From positions 372,001 to 436,000 of the forward strand of contig NZ_AP022587.1 in assembly GCF_010731715.1 (NCBI RefSeq): a stretch of 64,000 nt of DNA, read 5' to 3'. Shown in pieces: positions 45,108 through 53,780 of the stretch. The translations under genes and the position numbers were made by a program. The notes under the pieces are model-generated. The model ran no database searches. It saw nothing but the letters and a program-made list of their open reading frames with translations, and was not told where the DNA came from. Source of the DNA: Mycobacterium stomatepiae. Lineage in GTDB: Bacteria > Actinomycetota > Actinomycetes > Mycobacteriales > Mycobacteriaceae. Within the stretch, counting starts at the first letter, position 1, and the number at the start of each line of letters is the position of its first letter.

Positions 45108-46627
45108 GAGCCCTGCCCCGTCGTCGCCACCGCCTGCGCCGATGGCGGCGGCGGGATCGGCACCGGCGGCGGGTTCTGCCCTATGACCGGTGCGATCGGG
45201 TTCTCGTCGTACGCATTCGGCGGTCCGGGTGGGGTTTGCAGCGTGGGTGGCGGGGGAGCGGCGTCGGCGCCACCCATCAGTTCGGCCAGGGATTCGGGGG
45301 TCAACAGTCCCGCGGTGATCGGGCCTACCTGGATGCCCTGCATCCCCGGCGCGACAACCCAGCCGGGCTGGGTGTTGCGGTGCGACAGCGGGGTGTCGGG
45401 CACCCAGATCCCGGGCACCGTGGTGTCCTTGTACCCGTTCGGCGGCTGCAGCCGGGCCTCGGAGTAGGCGACTTCCTTGGGCAGCGTCTCGGCTGTGCTG
45501 AACAGGTTTAGCCCGAACGGCACGTAGTTGAACTTGATCGCATCGAGAATCGGCGCCAGGTACTGCGCGCAGAGTTCGGCGGATTCCTGATACCCAAGTC
45601 GGCTACCGGCCTGAATCATGCTGCAAACGAACTGCATTGGGTTCGCGAAGTTAGGGATCGCCGGGATGGACATGACCGCGCCGTGCGACGGGTGATAAAT
45701 CTGGCTGAGGTTCGTCTCCAGCGTCGGCAAGACGTGCAGGGCGGTCTCCAAGCCATTCAACGGCTCGGGTTGGACCAGTGTGGTGGTCAGGTTGGCGAGG
45801 TTGTCGACGTCGCGCGCGAGCACCTGGCGGTTTTTCGCCAGGAACGGCCGCAGTGTGGCGATCAGGCTGTCGAACTGCTGTAGCGCATCAGCCAGGTCCC
45901 GATCGGAGCCGGTCAAACTGTCGGTGAACCGGGCCAGGTTGTTGTTCAGCGCTACGAACTGCTGGTCGTCTTTGTGCAGCGCGTTGACGAACAGCGCCAG
46001 GCTGTGCACGACCGCGAAGAAGTCGCCACGGCCCTGGTTCAGCGCGGTCAACGACCGCGACAGGCTGTCCAGCGTGGTGTTGATCTGCTTGCCCTTGCCC
46101 GCCAGGCCGTCGGCGTACGCCGCGATGAGATCACCGAAGGGGCCTTTGGGCTGTTCGGGCGTCGGGCCGAGCTCGTTGATGGTGTTGGCGACGCTCTCAC
46201 GCAGCTGGTCGAATTCCGTGGGCACCTGCGTGCGCTCGATGGGGATCACCGCGTTGTCGCCCATCACCGGGCCACCTTTATAGGGTGGCTCCAATTGAAT
46301 GCTCCGCGACGCCACCAGGGTGGGGTTCACGACCACGGCGGACGCGTTGGCGGGCACCTTGTATTTGTTGTCGTAGTGGAACGTCACCTTCATTTTGCCG
46401 CCGGCCGGTTCGATCTTGTCGACTGAACCCACCCGGACACCCATGATCTGGACTTTGTCCCCCGAATACAGCGCGTTCGCCGTTGGGAGATAAGCGATTA
46501 CGGTGTTCGTGGTCAACTTCTGGTAGAGCTGCCAGCCCACGAACCCCGCGGCCAGCGCCAGCACCACGACCAGGGCCCCGATCACCTTTCGGGACCGCAG
46601 GTTCCGGGTGGCGAAGATGTCGTTCAA
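45104..46627 (-). CDS. mceD: MceD, mammalian-cell-entry family protein
   Basis: This 507-residue Mce subunit has the anchor VIGALVVVLALAAGFVGWQL, the MCE domain (YLPTANALYSGDKVQIMGVRVG to VASRSIQLEPPYKGG), a helical stretch and a Pro-rich tail (APPPPTLQTPPGPPNAYDEN). It resembles Mce1D over its whole length, including NPMQFVCSMIQAGSRLGYQE. The start is TTG 46627, overlapping the mceC stop (TTGA); no ATG lies close by. Confidence 0.92.
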   Translation of the reverse strand: MNDIFATRNLRSRKVIGALVVVLALAAGFVGWQLYQKLTTNTVIAYLPTANALYSGDKVQIMGVRVGSVDKIEPAGGKMKVTFHYDNKYKVPANASAVVVNPTLVASRSIQLEPPYKGGPVMGDNAVIPIERTQVPTEFDQLRESVANTINELGPTPEQPKGPFGDLIAAYADGLAGKGKQINTTLDSLSRSLTALNQGRGDFFAVVHSLALFVNALHKDDQQFVALNNNLARFTDSLTGSDRDLADALQQFDSLIATLRPFLAKNRQVLARDVDNLANLTTTLVQPEPLNGLETALHVLPTLETNLSQIYHPSHGAVMSIPAIPNFANPMQFVCSMIQAGSRLGYQESAELCAQYLAPILDAIKFNYVPFGLNLFSTAETLPKEVAYSEARLQPPNGYKDTTVPGIWVPDTPLSHRNTQPGWVVAPGMQGIQVGPITAGLLTPESLAELMGGADAAPPPPTLQTPPGPPNAYDENPIAPVIGQNPPPVPIPPPPSAQAVATTGQGS

Positions 46628-48141
46628 TTCTGGCTACCTCCGGTGATGCCGCTGCCCCCGGTACCGCCGGGGTTGATCAATGGCGCCGGCAGTCCAGGCG
46701 GGAACGTCGACGGAGGCAAGGTGGGTCCAGCCGGTTGTAGGTTCTCGGTGCGCGCTCCCGGCGGGGCGTTAATCGGTAACGGCACCGGTGTGCCCGGGAC
46801 GTCTGGAGGTGGCTCACCAGGGCGCCCGGCGATCGGGATCCCCGGTGTCGGCGGCAGGCCGTTCGCGTTCGGTGGCGACGTTTGCACGTCGATCGGTGCC
46901 GGGAAATTGCCGCCGAATGGCCCGACGTCAATACCCTTGCAGGGCAGCGGGTCCCACGGCCGTGGCGGAGTGCCCGGCCCCGGCGCATACGAACACGCCG
47001 TTCCCGGCGGGACAGCCGGGCCCGGATGATCCGGCGTGCCTTCGGACACCGGGGGTGCGGGTGGCGGCGCGCCGTTGGGGAACCGGGTGCCGTTGGGGTC
47101 GGGCCAGCGGAACTCGGGCAGGCCCGCGCTGCGCCAGAAATCCTCGGGGTCGATACCGCGCTTCTTGAAGGCGGCATCGACGGAAGGCTGCAAGACCCAG
47201 TACGGCAGCAGATTGGACAGGACTATCTTGAAGTACGGTCCGGATGCGACAGATTCGCCCAGTGATGCGGCGAATTGACTTACATACGTGAGGGTTTGCG
47301 CTAGATCATCCTTACGTGCGACCAGCACGTCGGACAGGGCGTGCAACTGCTCCAGCACGCGATTCAGGTCCGGATTGTCGTTGATGAATCCCTGCACCTG
47401 GGTCGAGAAGGCCGAAATGTTCTGCAGCAGAGCGTCGATGGCCCGTCCGCGTTCGTTGAACGCGGCCAGCAGTGTCTTGGCGTTGACCAGCAGACGGTTG
47501 ACTTGTTCGCTGCGGTCGCCGAGCACGCTGGCCACCTGGTTGGCCTGAGCGAGCAGGTGCTTGACCTGTTCGTCGCGCTTGCCGATGGTGTCGGAGAATT
47601 TCGCCAAGCCGTCGAGGGCGGGGTTCAAGTGCGGGTAGGTTTGATCGATGGTCTGCGACAACACGTTCAGCGACTGCTTGACGCTGTCGATGTCCCAGCC
47701 AGCGGCGGCCTTGTTGACATCGAAGACGGCGTCATAGAGCTGATAGGGAGTGGTGCTCTGGCCCAGCGGCAACACCCCTCCGGGGCGCAACGTCCGGGTT
47801 CCCCTCGGCTCGATCTCGAGCACCTTCTTGCCCAGGATGGTATCGGTCTTGATCGCGAGCCGACTCTCGGTCCCGATGGTGTTGGGGCCGATGGAGAACT
47901 TGATCACGACGTGGTCGCCGTCGATGTCGAGCGCTTGCACGGTGCCGACATTCACCCCGGAGATGCGCACCTTGTCGTTCTTGTTGAGTTGACCGGTGTC
48001 GGCGAACTGCCCGTAGTAGCTGGGGCTGGCGAACAGCATCGGGACACTGGTGAAGCTCTGGCCGACGGCCACGACGAGCACCAGCACGCCGATGCCCATC
48101 AGGCCGACCCGGCCGCGGCTGAATTCCGTCAGAGTTCTCAT
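46624..48141 (-). CDS. mceC: MceC, mammalian-cell-entry family protein
   Basis: This 505-residue Mce subunit has the anchor VGLMGIGVLVLVVAVGQSF, the MCE domain (YGQFADTGQLNKNDKVRISGVNVG to TILGKKVLEIEPRG), a helical needle-type region and a Pro-rich C-terminus of about 140 residues (GAPPPAPPVSEGTPDHPGP). ATG 48141 overlaps the mceB stop (ATGA). The upstream in-frame start at 48153 would overlap further and is not preferred. Confidence 0.93.
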   Translation of the reverse strand: MRTLTEFSRGRVGLMGIGVLVLVVAVGQSFTSVPMLFASPSYYGQFADTGQLNKNDKVRISGVNVGTVQALDIDGDHVVIKFSIGPNTIGTESRLAIKTDTILGKKVLEIEPRGTRTLRPGGVLPLGQSTTPYQLYDAVFDVNKAAAGWDIDSVKQSLNVLSQTIDQTYPHLNPALDGLAKFSDTIGKRDEQVKHLLAQANQVASVLGDRSEQVNRLLVNAKTLLAAFNERGRAIDALLQNISAFSTQVQGFINDNPDLNRVLEQLHALSDVLVARKDDLAQTLTYVSQFAASLGESVASGPYFKIVLSNLLPYWVLQPSVDAAFKKRGIDPEDFWRSAGLPEFRWPDPNGTRFPNGAPPPAPPVSEGTPDHPGPAVPPGTACSYAPGPGTPPRPWDPLPCKGIDVGPFGGNFPAPIDVQTSPPNANGLPPTPGIPIAGRPGEPPPDVPGTPVPLPINAPPGARTENLQPAGPTLPPSTFPPGLPAPLINPGGTGGSGITGGSQN

Positions 48142-49178
48142 TGCGGCGTGCACCTACCCGTGGGCTGCTGCCAGATCCGGACCGTGCGGACCGGGCCGCC
48201 GGGCTGCAGTCCGTTCCACTTGATCGTGAGGTCGCAGAGGTAGAAGTTCACCCAGTCGCCGTACAGGCCGATACTGCGGCCGATCAGATTGAGCGCGGTC
48301 GGCGTCTTGTGGATCAGATCGGCCAGCTGATCTTTTTGGTCGACCAGCGGCTGCTGAAGAGCCTCAAGGTAGTTGATCTCCTTGTGCAGCAAAGCGCGGT
48401 TGTCCGCCAGCAGCTCGGCCACCGTTCCCGCGGCGTTGCTGATGTCGGCCGTCCCGGTGGCCAGGGGATCGGCGTGGTTGCGCAGCCCGGTGATCAATTT
48501 CTCGAAGTTGTCTATCGCCTGGTCGAATTCCTTGCGATGGCGAACCGTGGTGTCCAGCACGATGTTCAGGTTCTTGACCACCTCGCCGATCGCCTGGTCA
48601 CGTTCAGCGAGGTGCTCGGTCAGCCGCGCGGTCTGGTCGAGGATGTCGTTGATGGTGCCGCCCTGACCCTGAAACACGTTGATGATCGCCGAGGCGATGG
48701 TGTTGACCTTCTCCGGATCGAGCGCTCGGAATAGCGGCTTGAATCCACCGATCAGGGCGTCGAGATCCAGCGCAGGCGACGTTCGAGACAGCGGGATGAA
48801 TCCACCCGGCGGCAGAACCCGGTCGGCGTCTTCGCCTTCGCCGCGTTTGAGTTCCAGATAGCGGTCGGCGAACAGGTTGAGATAGCGGATCTGGGCGGTT
48901 GTCGACTGATACAGCGGTATCGAGCGGTCGACGGCGAAGTCCACCCGCACCCGGGTGCCGCCCTCGACCAGCTGCACCTTTTTGACCTTGCCGATCTCCA
49001 CTCCGGAGGCGCGAACGAACTGACCGTCCTTCAGCCCGGTGGCGTTGCTGAACTCCGCGGAATAGTTGTTGGTGCTGTTGAAGCGCATCTGGCCGAACAC
49101 CACGACGATCGACACGGTGATCAGCAGCAGCACCGACGAGACGATGCCGAGCTTGATGGCGTTGCCGGTGGTGTTCAT
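48138..49178 (-). CDS. mceB: MceB, mammalian-cell-entry family protein
   Basis: This 346-residue Mce subunit has the anchor LGIVSSVLLLITVSIVVVFG and the MCE domain (YSAEFSNATGLKDGQFVRASGVEIG to RYLNLFADRYLELKRG). A long helical part (IINVFQGQGGTINDILDQTA) completes it, with no Pro-rich tail; it ends LCDLTIKWNGLQPGGP...GRC. ATG 49178 overlaps the mceA stop (ATGA). Confidence 0.93.
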   Translation of the reverse strand: MNTTGNAIKLGIVSSVLLLITVSIVVVFGQMRFNSTNNYSAEFSNATGLKDGQFVRASGVEIGKVKKVQLVEGGTRVRVDFAVDRSIPLYQSTTAQIRYLNLFADRYLELKRGEGEDADRVLPPGGFIPLSRTSPALDLDALIGGFKPLFRALDPEKVNTIASAIINVFQGQGGTINDILDQTARLTEHLAERDQAIGEVVKNLNIVLDTTVRHRKEFDQAIDNFEKLITGLRNHADPLATGTADISNAAGTVAELLADNRALLHKEINYLEALQQPLVDQKDQLADLIHKTPTALNLIGRSIGLYGDWVNFYLCDLTIKWNGLQPGGPVRTVRIWQQPTGRCTPQ

Positions 49179-50479
49179 GGGTTGATCGTGTTGTCCCCGA
49201 CCTGGCGGCCCCACACGTACTCGATCGCGTACGGAGAGCCGGTCTCCAGGTGGTTGTACGGCGCAAGACTGGCGCCGGTGTCGACCACCAAAGACGGCGC
49301 CGGCCACAGGTCGTGGGTGATCGCTTGCCAGCAACCCGGTGCGCCGCCGGGACCGCCCCTGGCGTTCACCCGCGGCAGATTGTCCGGATACACATAGGGA
49401 TTCGGTGCTCCACCCACCACGCCGGCTAGCCCGAGGAGCCCCATCGTGGCCACCGTACCGGTCAGTCCAGGCAGGGTCAGCAGGCCTCCCAAGCCCGACG
49501 TCAGCTCGGTCATGGTGTGCAATGCGTAGCCGTTTCCGCCGCCCGTCGTCTCGTAGGCATGGGGCTCTTCGTCGTAGTAGTTGCGCACGGTGCAGAAGAT
49601 CTCGGGGCTGTAGGTGTCGAGCAGCTGGGCGGTGGGCAGCAGATCGGCCGCGCCGCGCTGCAGGTACGGGCCGCCGCGGGCGACGATGTCAGCTCCGGTG
49701 TTGCCGAATCCGGTCGCGGCCAACAACGCGGCGTCCAGATCGGCTTCCTGCTCGTGCAGCGTGCGCGCCGTGATCACCGCGTTGTTCAGGGCGTCGAACA
49801 GGTCCGGTGCCGCGCCGGCGTAGGTGTCGCCCAGTGCCGCGAGCCGTTGAATGTCGTGTCGGATCTGCGGGATTTGTGGATTGATGTCGTCGAGGATGGC
49901 GTTGGCGTTGACGATCGACTGCCCGAATTTGTCGCCCAATCCGGTGAATGCTGCTGCCGCCGCCAGCGTCAGGTTCACCTTGACGGGGTCCACCTTCTCG
50001 GTGATCGAGTTGAGCGTCTCGAACAGCGTATTGAACTCGGTCGTCACCGACCTCGCATCAATCACCTGTTGTGGTGTGATACGTTGCGTTGTCGGGTTTT
50101 TCGGCGAGGTCAGTGACACATACTTGTTGCCGAACACCGTCGTGGCCGCGATGTTGGCGTCCACATTGGCCGGAATCAGCTTGATGTACTTCGGATTTAC
50201 ATCCAAGACGAACTTGGCGGCCGGTACTCCGTCACGCTGAACTTCCGAAATGCTGGCCACTCGGCCGATTTCCGCGCCGTTATAGGTGACCTTCGACCCG
50301 GGATCCATCACCAAACCGGCCCTCGGCGCGACCATCGTCAGTGTTGTGTTCGGCGTGAGCTCGCCGCGAAATTGCAACCATACGAGTGCCAATACCAGTG
50401 CAGCGATCGCGAAGAACAACGCCGCCGCGGTCTTGTACGGCGGGGTACGCGGCGGGTTCTGCTTCGGCGGGGTCGTCAT
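49175..50479 (-). CDS. mceA: MceA, Mce1A-like protein
   Basis: This 434-residue first Mce subunit is most like Mce1A/Mce2A. A Pro-rich cytoplasmic N-terminus leads to the anchor TAAALFFAIAALVLALVWLQF. The MCE domain includes APRAGLVMDPGSKVTYNGAEIG and VFGNKYVSLTSPKNPTTQRI. The C-terminus has GGAPNPYVYPDNLPRVNARG and ends SPYAIEYVWGRQVGDNTINP as in Mce1A. It starts at ATG 50479, six bases after the yrbEB stop. Confidence 0.94.
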   Translation of the reverse strand: MTTPPKQNPPRTPPYKTAAALFFAIAALVLALVWLQFRGELTPNTTLTMVAPRAGLVMDPGSKVTYNGAEIGRVASISEVQRDGVPAAKFVLDVNPKYIKLIPANVDANIAATTVFGNKYVSLTSPKNPTTQRITPQQVIDARSVTTEFNTLFETLNSITEKVDPVKVNLTLAAAAAFTGLGDKFGQSIVNANAILDDINPQIPQIRHDIQRLAALGDTYAGAAPDLFDALNNAVITARTLHEQEADLDAALLAATGFGNTGADIVARGGPYLQRGAADLLPTAQLLDTYSPEIFCTVRNYYDEEPHAYETTGGGNGYALHTMTELTSGLGGLLTLPGLTGTVATMGLLGLAGVVGGAPNPYVYPDNLPRVNARGGPGGAPGCWQAITHDLWPAPSLVVDTGASLAPYNHLETGSPYAIEYVWGRQVGDNTINP

Positions 50480-50484
50480 GGCTG

Positions 50485-51357
50485 CTACACGGTGAGGTTG
50501 AAGTTCGGGCTCTTGCCGTAGACCGCCATGGCGGTCAGTACGACCACCACCACGATCGTGATCAACGACAGTCGCATCGACCGGCCGACGGCTTCACCGA
50601 CGCCGACCGGCCCGCCGGTGGCGGTGTAGCCGTAGTAGCAATGGGTGGTCATCACGACGACCGCAACCAGGATCACCTCGGCAAACGACCAGCCCACGTC
50701 GGACAGGCGCAGGAAGGTATGGAAATAGTGGTTGTATGTGCCGATGGATTGCCCATAGAGCAAAACCGTGGTGAGTTGCTGGGATAGGAAAGCCATGGTC
50801 ATCGCGAACCCGTAGAGCGGGACGATGACGATCAGACCGGCAACCACCCGGGTCGAAGCCAAGAAGGCGACCGACCGGATACTCATCACTTCCAGCGCGT
50901 CGATCTCCTCGCTGATGCGCATGGCGCCCAGTTCGGCGGTGGCGCCGGCGCCAACCGTGGCGGCGAGTGCCTGACCGGCGGCTACCGGAGCCACAAACCG
51001 CACGTTGACCAGTGCGGCCAGAAAACCGGTGAATGCTTCGACACCGATGTTGCCCAGCGTGGCGTATCCCTGGATCGCGACCAGCGAGCCTGCGGACAAT
51101 GTGATGAAGCCGACGATGGCGGCGGTGCCGCCGACCACGGCCATCGCACCGGTTCCCATCCCCGTCTGGGCGACCATCCGCAGCAGCTCTTTGCGGTAGT
51201 GGTGCAGGGCGAAGGGGACCTGCCCGACCGTCGTGAGCGCGAACCAGACCATCTGCCCGACCTCGACCATCAGCCGCGCCGGGGCCTGCGCGTATCGAGC
51301 GAGGGCGCTCCACGGGAACCGGACGTGTGGTGCAGCAGCCGCAGTAACCCCGGTCAT
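50485..51357 (-). CDS. yrbEB: YrbE-type Mce permease subunit B
   Basis: This 290-residue MlaE-family permease has about five to six membrane helices, among them MGTGAMAVVGGTAAIVGFIT and SAGSLVAIQGYATLG. The MlaE core is AELGAMRISEEIDALEVMSIRS, the coupling region of the family. Together with YrbEA it forms the inner-membrane channel served by the six Mce proteins. ATG 51357 follows the yrbEA stop by one base. The ATPase MceG is encoded elsewhere in mycobacteria and is absent here. Confidence 0.92.
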   Translation of the reverse strand: MTGVTAAAAPHVRFPWSALARYAQAPARLMVEVGQMVWFALTTVGQVPFALHHYRKELLRMVAQTGMGTGAMAVVGGTAAIVGFITLSAGSLVAIQGYATLGNIGVEAFTGFLAALVNVRFVAPVAAGQALAATVGAGATAELGAMRISEEIDALEVMSIRSVAFLASTRVVAGLIVIVPLYGFAMTMAFLSQQLTTVLLYGQSIGTYNHYFHTFLRLSDVGWSFAEVILVAVVVMTTHCYYGYTATGGPVGVGEAVGRSMRLSLITIVVVVVLTAMAVYGKSPNFNLTV

Positions 51358-51358
51358 G

Positions 51359-52153
51359 TCAGCGCCCCGTTCCGAACCGGACACCGATGGTGGTCAGCGC
51401 CGCGTTGACGGCGAACAGGGCGATGAAACACAACACCACCGTCTCGTTGACGGCAGTGCCCAGGCCTTTCGATCCACCGCGGACGATCAGCCCGCGATAA
51501 CAGCCGACCAGACCGGCGATCAGGCCGAACGTCGCGGCTTTGATGAACGCGATCACCACCTCGGGTAGACCGGTGAGCGCCGTCAACGTCGAGAGGTAAG
51601 CCCCACTCGAGACGTGCTGCAGGTACACGCTGAAGAGGTAGCCGCCGCCCAGGCCGACGGCGACCACGAGGCCATTGAGCAGCACCGCAACGATCGTCGA
51701 GGCGACGACGCGCGGCACGACCAGCCGGTGGATCGGATCGATGCCGAGCACCTCTAGGGCATCGATTTCCTCGCGGATGGTGCGTGCGCCGAGGTCGGCG
51801 CAGATGGCGGTGCCCCCGGCGCCGGCGACGACCAGCACCGTCACGATCGGGCCGAGCTGGGTGACCGCGCCGATCGCGGCACCGGCGCCAGAGACGTCGG
51901 CGGCGCCGATCTCGGCCAGCAGGAGGTTGAGCGTAAAGATGAGCAGCACGGTTTCCGGGATGGACACCGCGACGGTGGGCAGCAGCGAAACTCGCATCAG
52001 GAACCAGCCATTCCAGATGAACTCGCGCCATTCGAATGGTTGTCCCAGGGCTTTCGCGGTCAGCACACACATTCGGAAGAACCCGCCGGCTACTTCGGTG
52101 CCCGGTCGGATCCTGTCGAGTACTTTGCCACCGACTATGTGCGAGGCGGTCAT
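51359..52153 (-). CDS. yrbEA: YrbE-type Mce permease subunit A
   Basis: This 264-residue MlaE-family permease is the first gene of the operon. Motifs are GGFFRMCVLTAKAL, WREFIWNGWFLMRVSLLPT, GAAIGAVTQLGPIVTVLVVA, ICADLGARTIREEIDALEVLGIDPIHRLV and LVGCYRGLIVRGGSKGLGTAVN. The last two are almost as in YrbE1A. ATG 52153 is preferred; GTG 52183 is in frame. A long leader lies upstream. Confidence 0.92.
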   Translation of the reverse strand: MTASHIVGGKVLDRIRPGTEVAGGFFRMCVLTAKALGQPFEWREFIWNGWFLMRVSLLPTVAVSIPETVLLIFTLNLLLAEIGAADVSGAGAAIGAVTQLGPIVTVLVVAGAGGTAICADLGARTIREEIDALEVLGIDPIHRLVVPRVVASTIVAVLLNGLVVAVGLGGGYLFSVYLQHVSSGAYLSTLTALTGLPEVVIAFIKAATFGLIAGLVGCYRGLIVRGGSKGLGTAVNETVVLCFIALFAVNAALTTIGVRFGTGR

Positions 52154-52525
52154 CGGTGCTCGCGGAGTGACGAAATGAAACACGCGGCCGAGAAGATATT
52201 TGCGGAACCGAGGGGAGGGCGCAAAGGCGTGAATTCGTCGAGCCGAACTCCGGGGTCTGGGTCCCAGCCCCCCGGCTTGATGCCGCGCGCCTCTGCGTCA
52301 CGCAGCAACTATGACATTAGACCGTACGGTCAGTCAATTAACCGAGGCATGGATTTGCCTGCCGGCGCATACCGACCTGCACCGATGTCCGAATGGCCGA
52401 CGGGCGTGCAGTTCAAGCCCCTGGTCGGTCGCGCGCGGCGAACAATAGCCGGCTACGTTCGCAAAGTTATGCCGAAATAGCGGCAATCAACTAGCTTTTC
52501 GCGGCGAGCATGCTGTCGCCAGGGG
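52154..52525 (-). other. mce operon leader and promoter region, no gene seen
   Basis: These 372 bases between the TetR gene and yrbEA hold no credible coding frame in either direction. Downstream transcription would start here. A TTGACT hexamer on the minus strand (complement of 52332-52337) abuts the operator at 52320-52335, so bound repressor would cover a -35 element. The remaining 150 bases before yrbEA would form an untranslated leader. Confidence 0.6.
52320..52335. promoter_or_regulatory. Operator-like palindrome in the mce promoter
   Basis: GACCGTACGGTCAGTC contains the perfect 12-bp palindrome GACCGTACGGTC. It fits the motif RACYGTACGNNCRGTC also found at 42236 and 53205. It overlaps a possible -35 element for the mce operon and is the presumed target of the adjacent TetR protein. 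Confidence 0.65.
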
Positions 52526-53188
52526 TCAAGCTGCTACTTCGGCAAGGCATTCGCGCACCACCGAGACGACGTTTGCGCAGGGGTCCGCCCACTTGCTGAG
52601 GCCTAATCGGTCGAGCAACAGTCCGCCGAGAAACACGTCGACGAACGCGGCCCCGACTTGTTCGGGGGTGCGGGAGTCGGCGGGGTCGAACCAAACCCAC
52701 ATCCACTGCAGTGACCCCCACAGCTGCAGGGCCGCCAGTTCGACATCTACGGTTCGGAAAACGCCGCTGTTGATGCCATCGCGGATCGCGTCAATCGCGA
52801 GCGCTTGCAGTTGATGACGCAACGCGCGCACTTGCTGCATCGCCGGGTCGTCGGACAACTGAACCACCTCGCGCTGGCTTGCCACCGTCGCGTCGCGCGC
52901 GATTACCTGCAAGAACACAGAGGCGTAGATGATTGCCGCGATGCGTTCGTGCGGCGTGGCCAGCCGATCCCATACCATTCGCAGCGCATCGAGCTGCAGG
53001 CCAAGATGGGCTTCTTCAAGCTCGCGCAGCATCTGCGCTTTGGTCCCGAAGTGATGGACGATGGTGCCTTTGGACATACCGAGCTCGTCAGCGATGTCGC
53101 CCATATTCGTTCTGTCGTAACCACGTTCGGCGACATAACGGACAAAAGCGTCGAGAATCTCGGCGCGTCTGCCAGGCAATCGGGGCAT
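52526..53188 (-). CDS. TetR-family regulator, probable mce repressor
   Basis: This 220-residue TetR protein has its DNA-binding domain at residues 6-52 (RRAEILDAFVRYVAERGYDR, IADELGMSKGTIVHHFGTKAQML). The all-helical ligand domain continues with YASVFLQVIARDATVASQRE and LWGSLQWMWVWFDPADS. It lies on the same strand upstream of the mce operon, where mce1 and mce2 of M. tuberculosis have GntR-type regulators. ATG 53188 was chosen over TTG 53194. Related palindromes lie before it, before mce and before the triple-Phd gene. Confidence 0.85.
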   Translation of the reverse strand: MPRLPGRRAEILDAFVRYVAERGYDRTNMGDIADELGMSKGTIVHHFGTKAQMLRELEEAHLGLQLDALRMVWDRLATPHERIAAIIYASVFLQVIARDATVASQREVVQLSDDPAMQQVRALRHQLQALAIDAIRDGINSGVFRTVDVELAALQLWGSLQWMWVWFDPADSRTPEQVGAAFVDVFLGGLLLDRLGLSKWADPCANVVSVVRECLAEVAA

Positions 53189-53204
53189 CTCCAACCCTTC
53201 GGTT

Positions 53205-53220
53205 AACCGTACGAACGGTC
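53205..53220. promoter_or_regulatory. Operator-like palindrome upstream of TetR gene
   Basis: AACCGTACGAACGGTC has arms ACCGT and ACGGT and fits the motif shared with 52320-52335 and 42236-42251. It is 17 bp upstream of the TetR start, well placed for autoregulation. Confidence 0.6.
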
Positions 53221-53274
53221 TATCATAACCTCCGAACCGGCAAGGATCGGCCTACAGATTGCGTCGGCATGCCG

Positions 53275-53592
53275 TCATAGGGCCTGTAACGTCCTGGAGC
53301 CTTGTGATTCGTTCGGTGCCGTGACGACATATGTGTTCGCGCCAGGCGCAGACCGAATTTCTCCGGCGGTGTACACGGTCATGAGTTCCCTGCCATCACT
53401 GTCGGCGATGCATACGTAGGTGTCGCTCTCGGCGTCATACTCGCAGTTGTCCCAAGCCAAGACGAACGCTAAGCAATTGCCATCGCGATCCGTAACGACG
53501 AGCTTGTGTACACCCGACTCCTTGAGTAACTTGGCGTCCTGCGCGCGCTGCTGAGGGACCCGGTTGTTGTGGACCGTTACGCTGTTTGACAT
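53275..53592 (-). CDS. Conserved-looking hypothetical protein, 105 residues
   Basis: ATG 53592, preceded on the minus strand by an AAAGGAG ribosome site, gives MSNSVTVHNNRVPQQRAQDA, then a compact beta-rich domain (HKLVVTDRDGNCLAFVLAWDN, YDAESDTYVCIADSDGRELM, NTYVVTAPNE). I do not recognise the family. No signal peptide or membrane segment is seen. It neighbours the Acg-type gene on the same strand, so a stress role is possible but unsupported. Confidence 0.6.
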   Translation of the reverse strand: MSNSVTVHNNRVPQQRAQDAKLLKESGVHKLVVTDRDGNCLAFVLAWDNCEYDAESDTYVCIADSDGRELMTVYTAGEIRSAPGANTYVVTAPNESQGSRTLQAL

Positions 53593-53691
53593 TTGCGTGC
53601 TCCTTTGGCGGTGTGATCTCCGTGTGGTCCGGCGCTCAAATGCATCCAATCCGCCGAACGTTACGCTCCGGATACCCCGCCGATCAGGGCA

Positions 53692-53717
53692 TTACGGCCC
53701 CTCTAAGGAGGTCGTAA
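53692..53717. promoter_or_regulatory. Imperfect inverted repeat between acg and the 105-residue gene
   Basis: TTACGGCCCCTCT and AAGGAGGTCGTAA pair at 9 of 13 positions around a central axis. The site is 100 bp upstream of the gene starting at 53592. It could be an operator for that gene; it does not match the DosR consensus. Confidence 0.3.
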
Positions 53718-53780
53718 GTCGCATCGCGCACGGACGCGGAAAGTCGGGCCATGCCGACGGTAGGTGTGCGCGCTTTTCGA

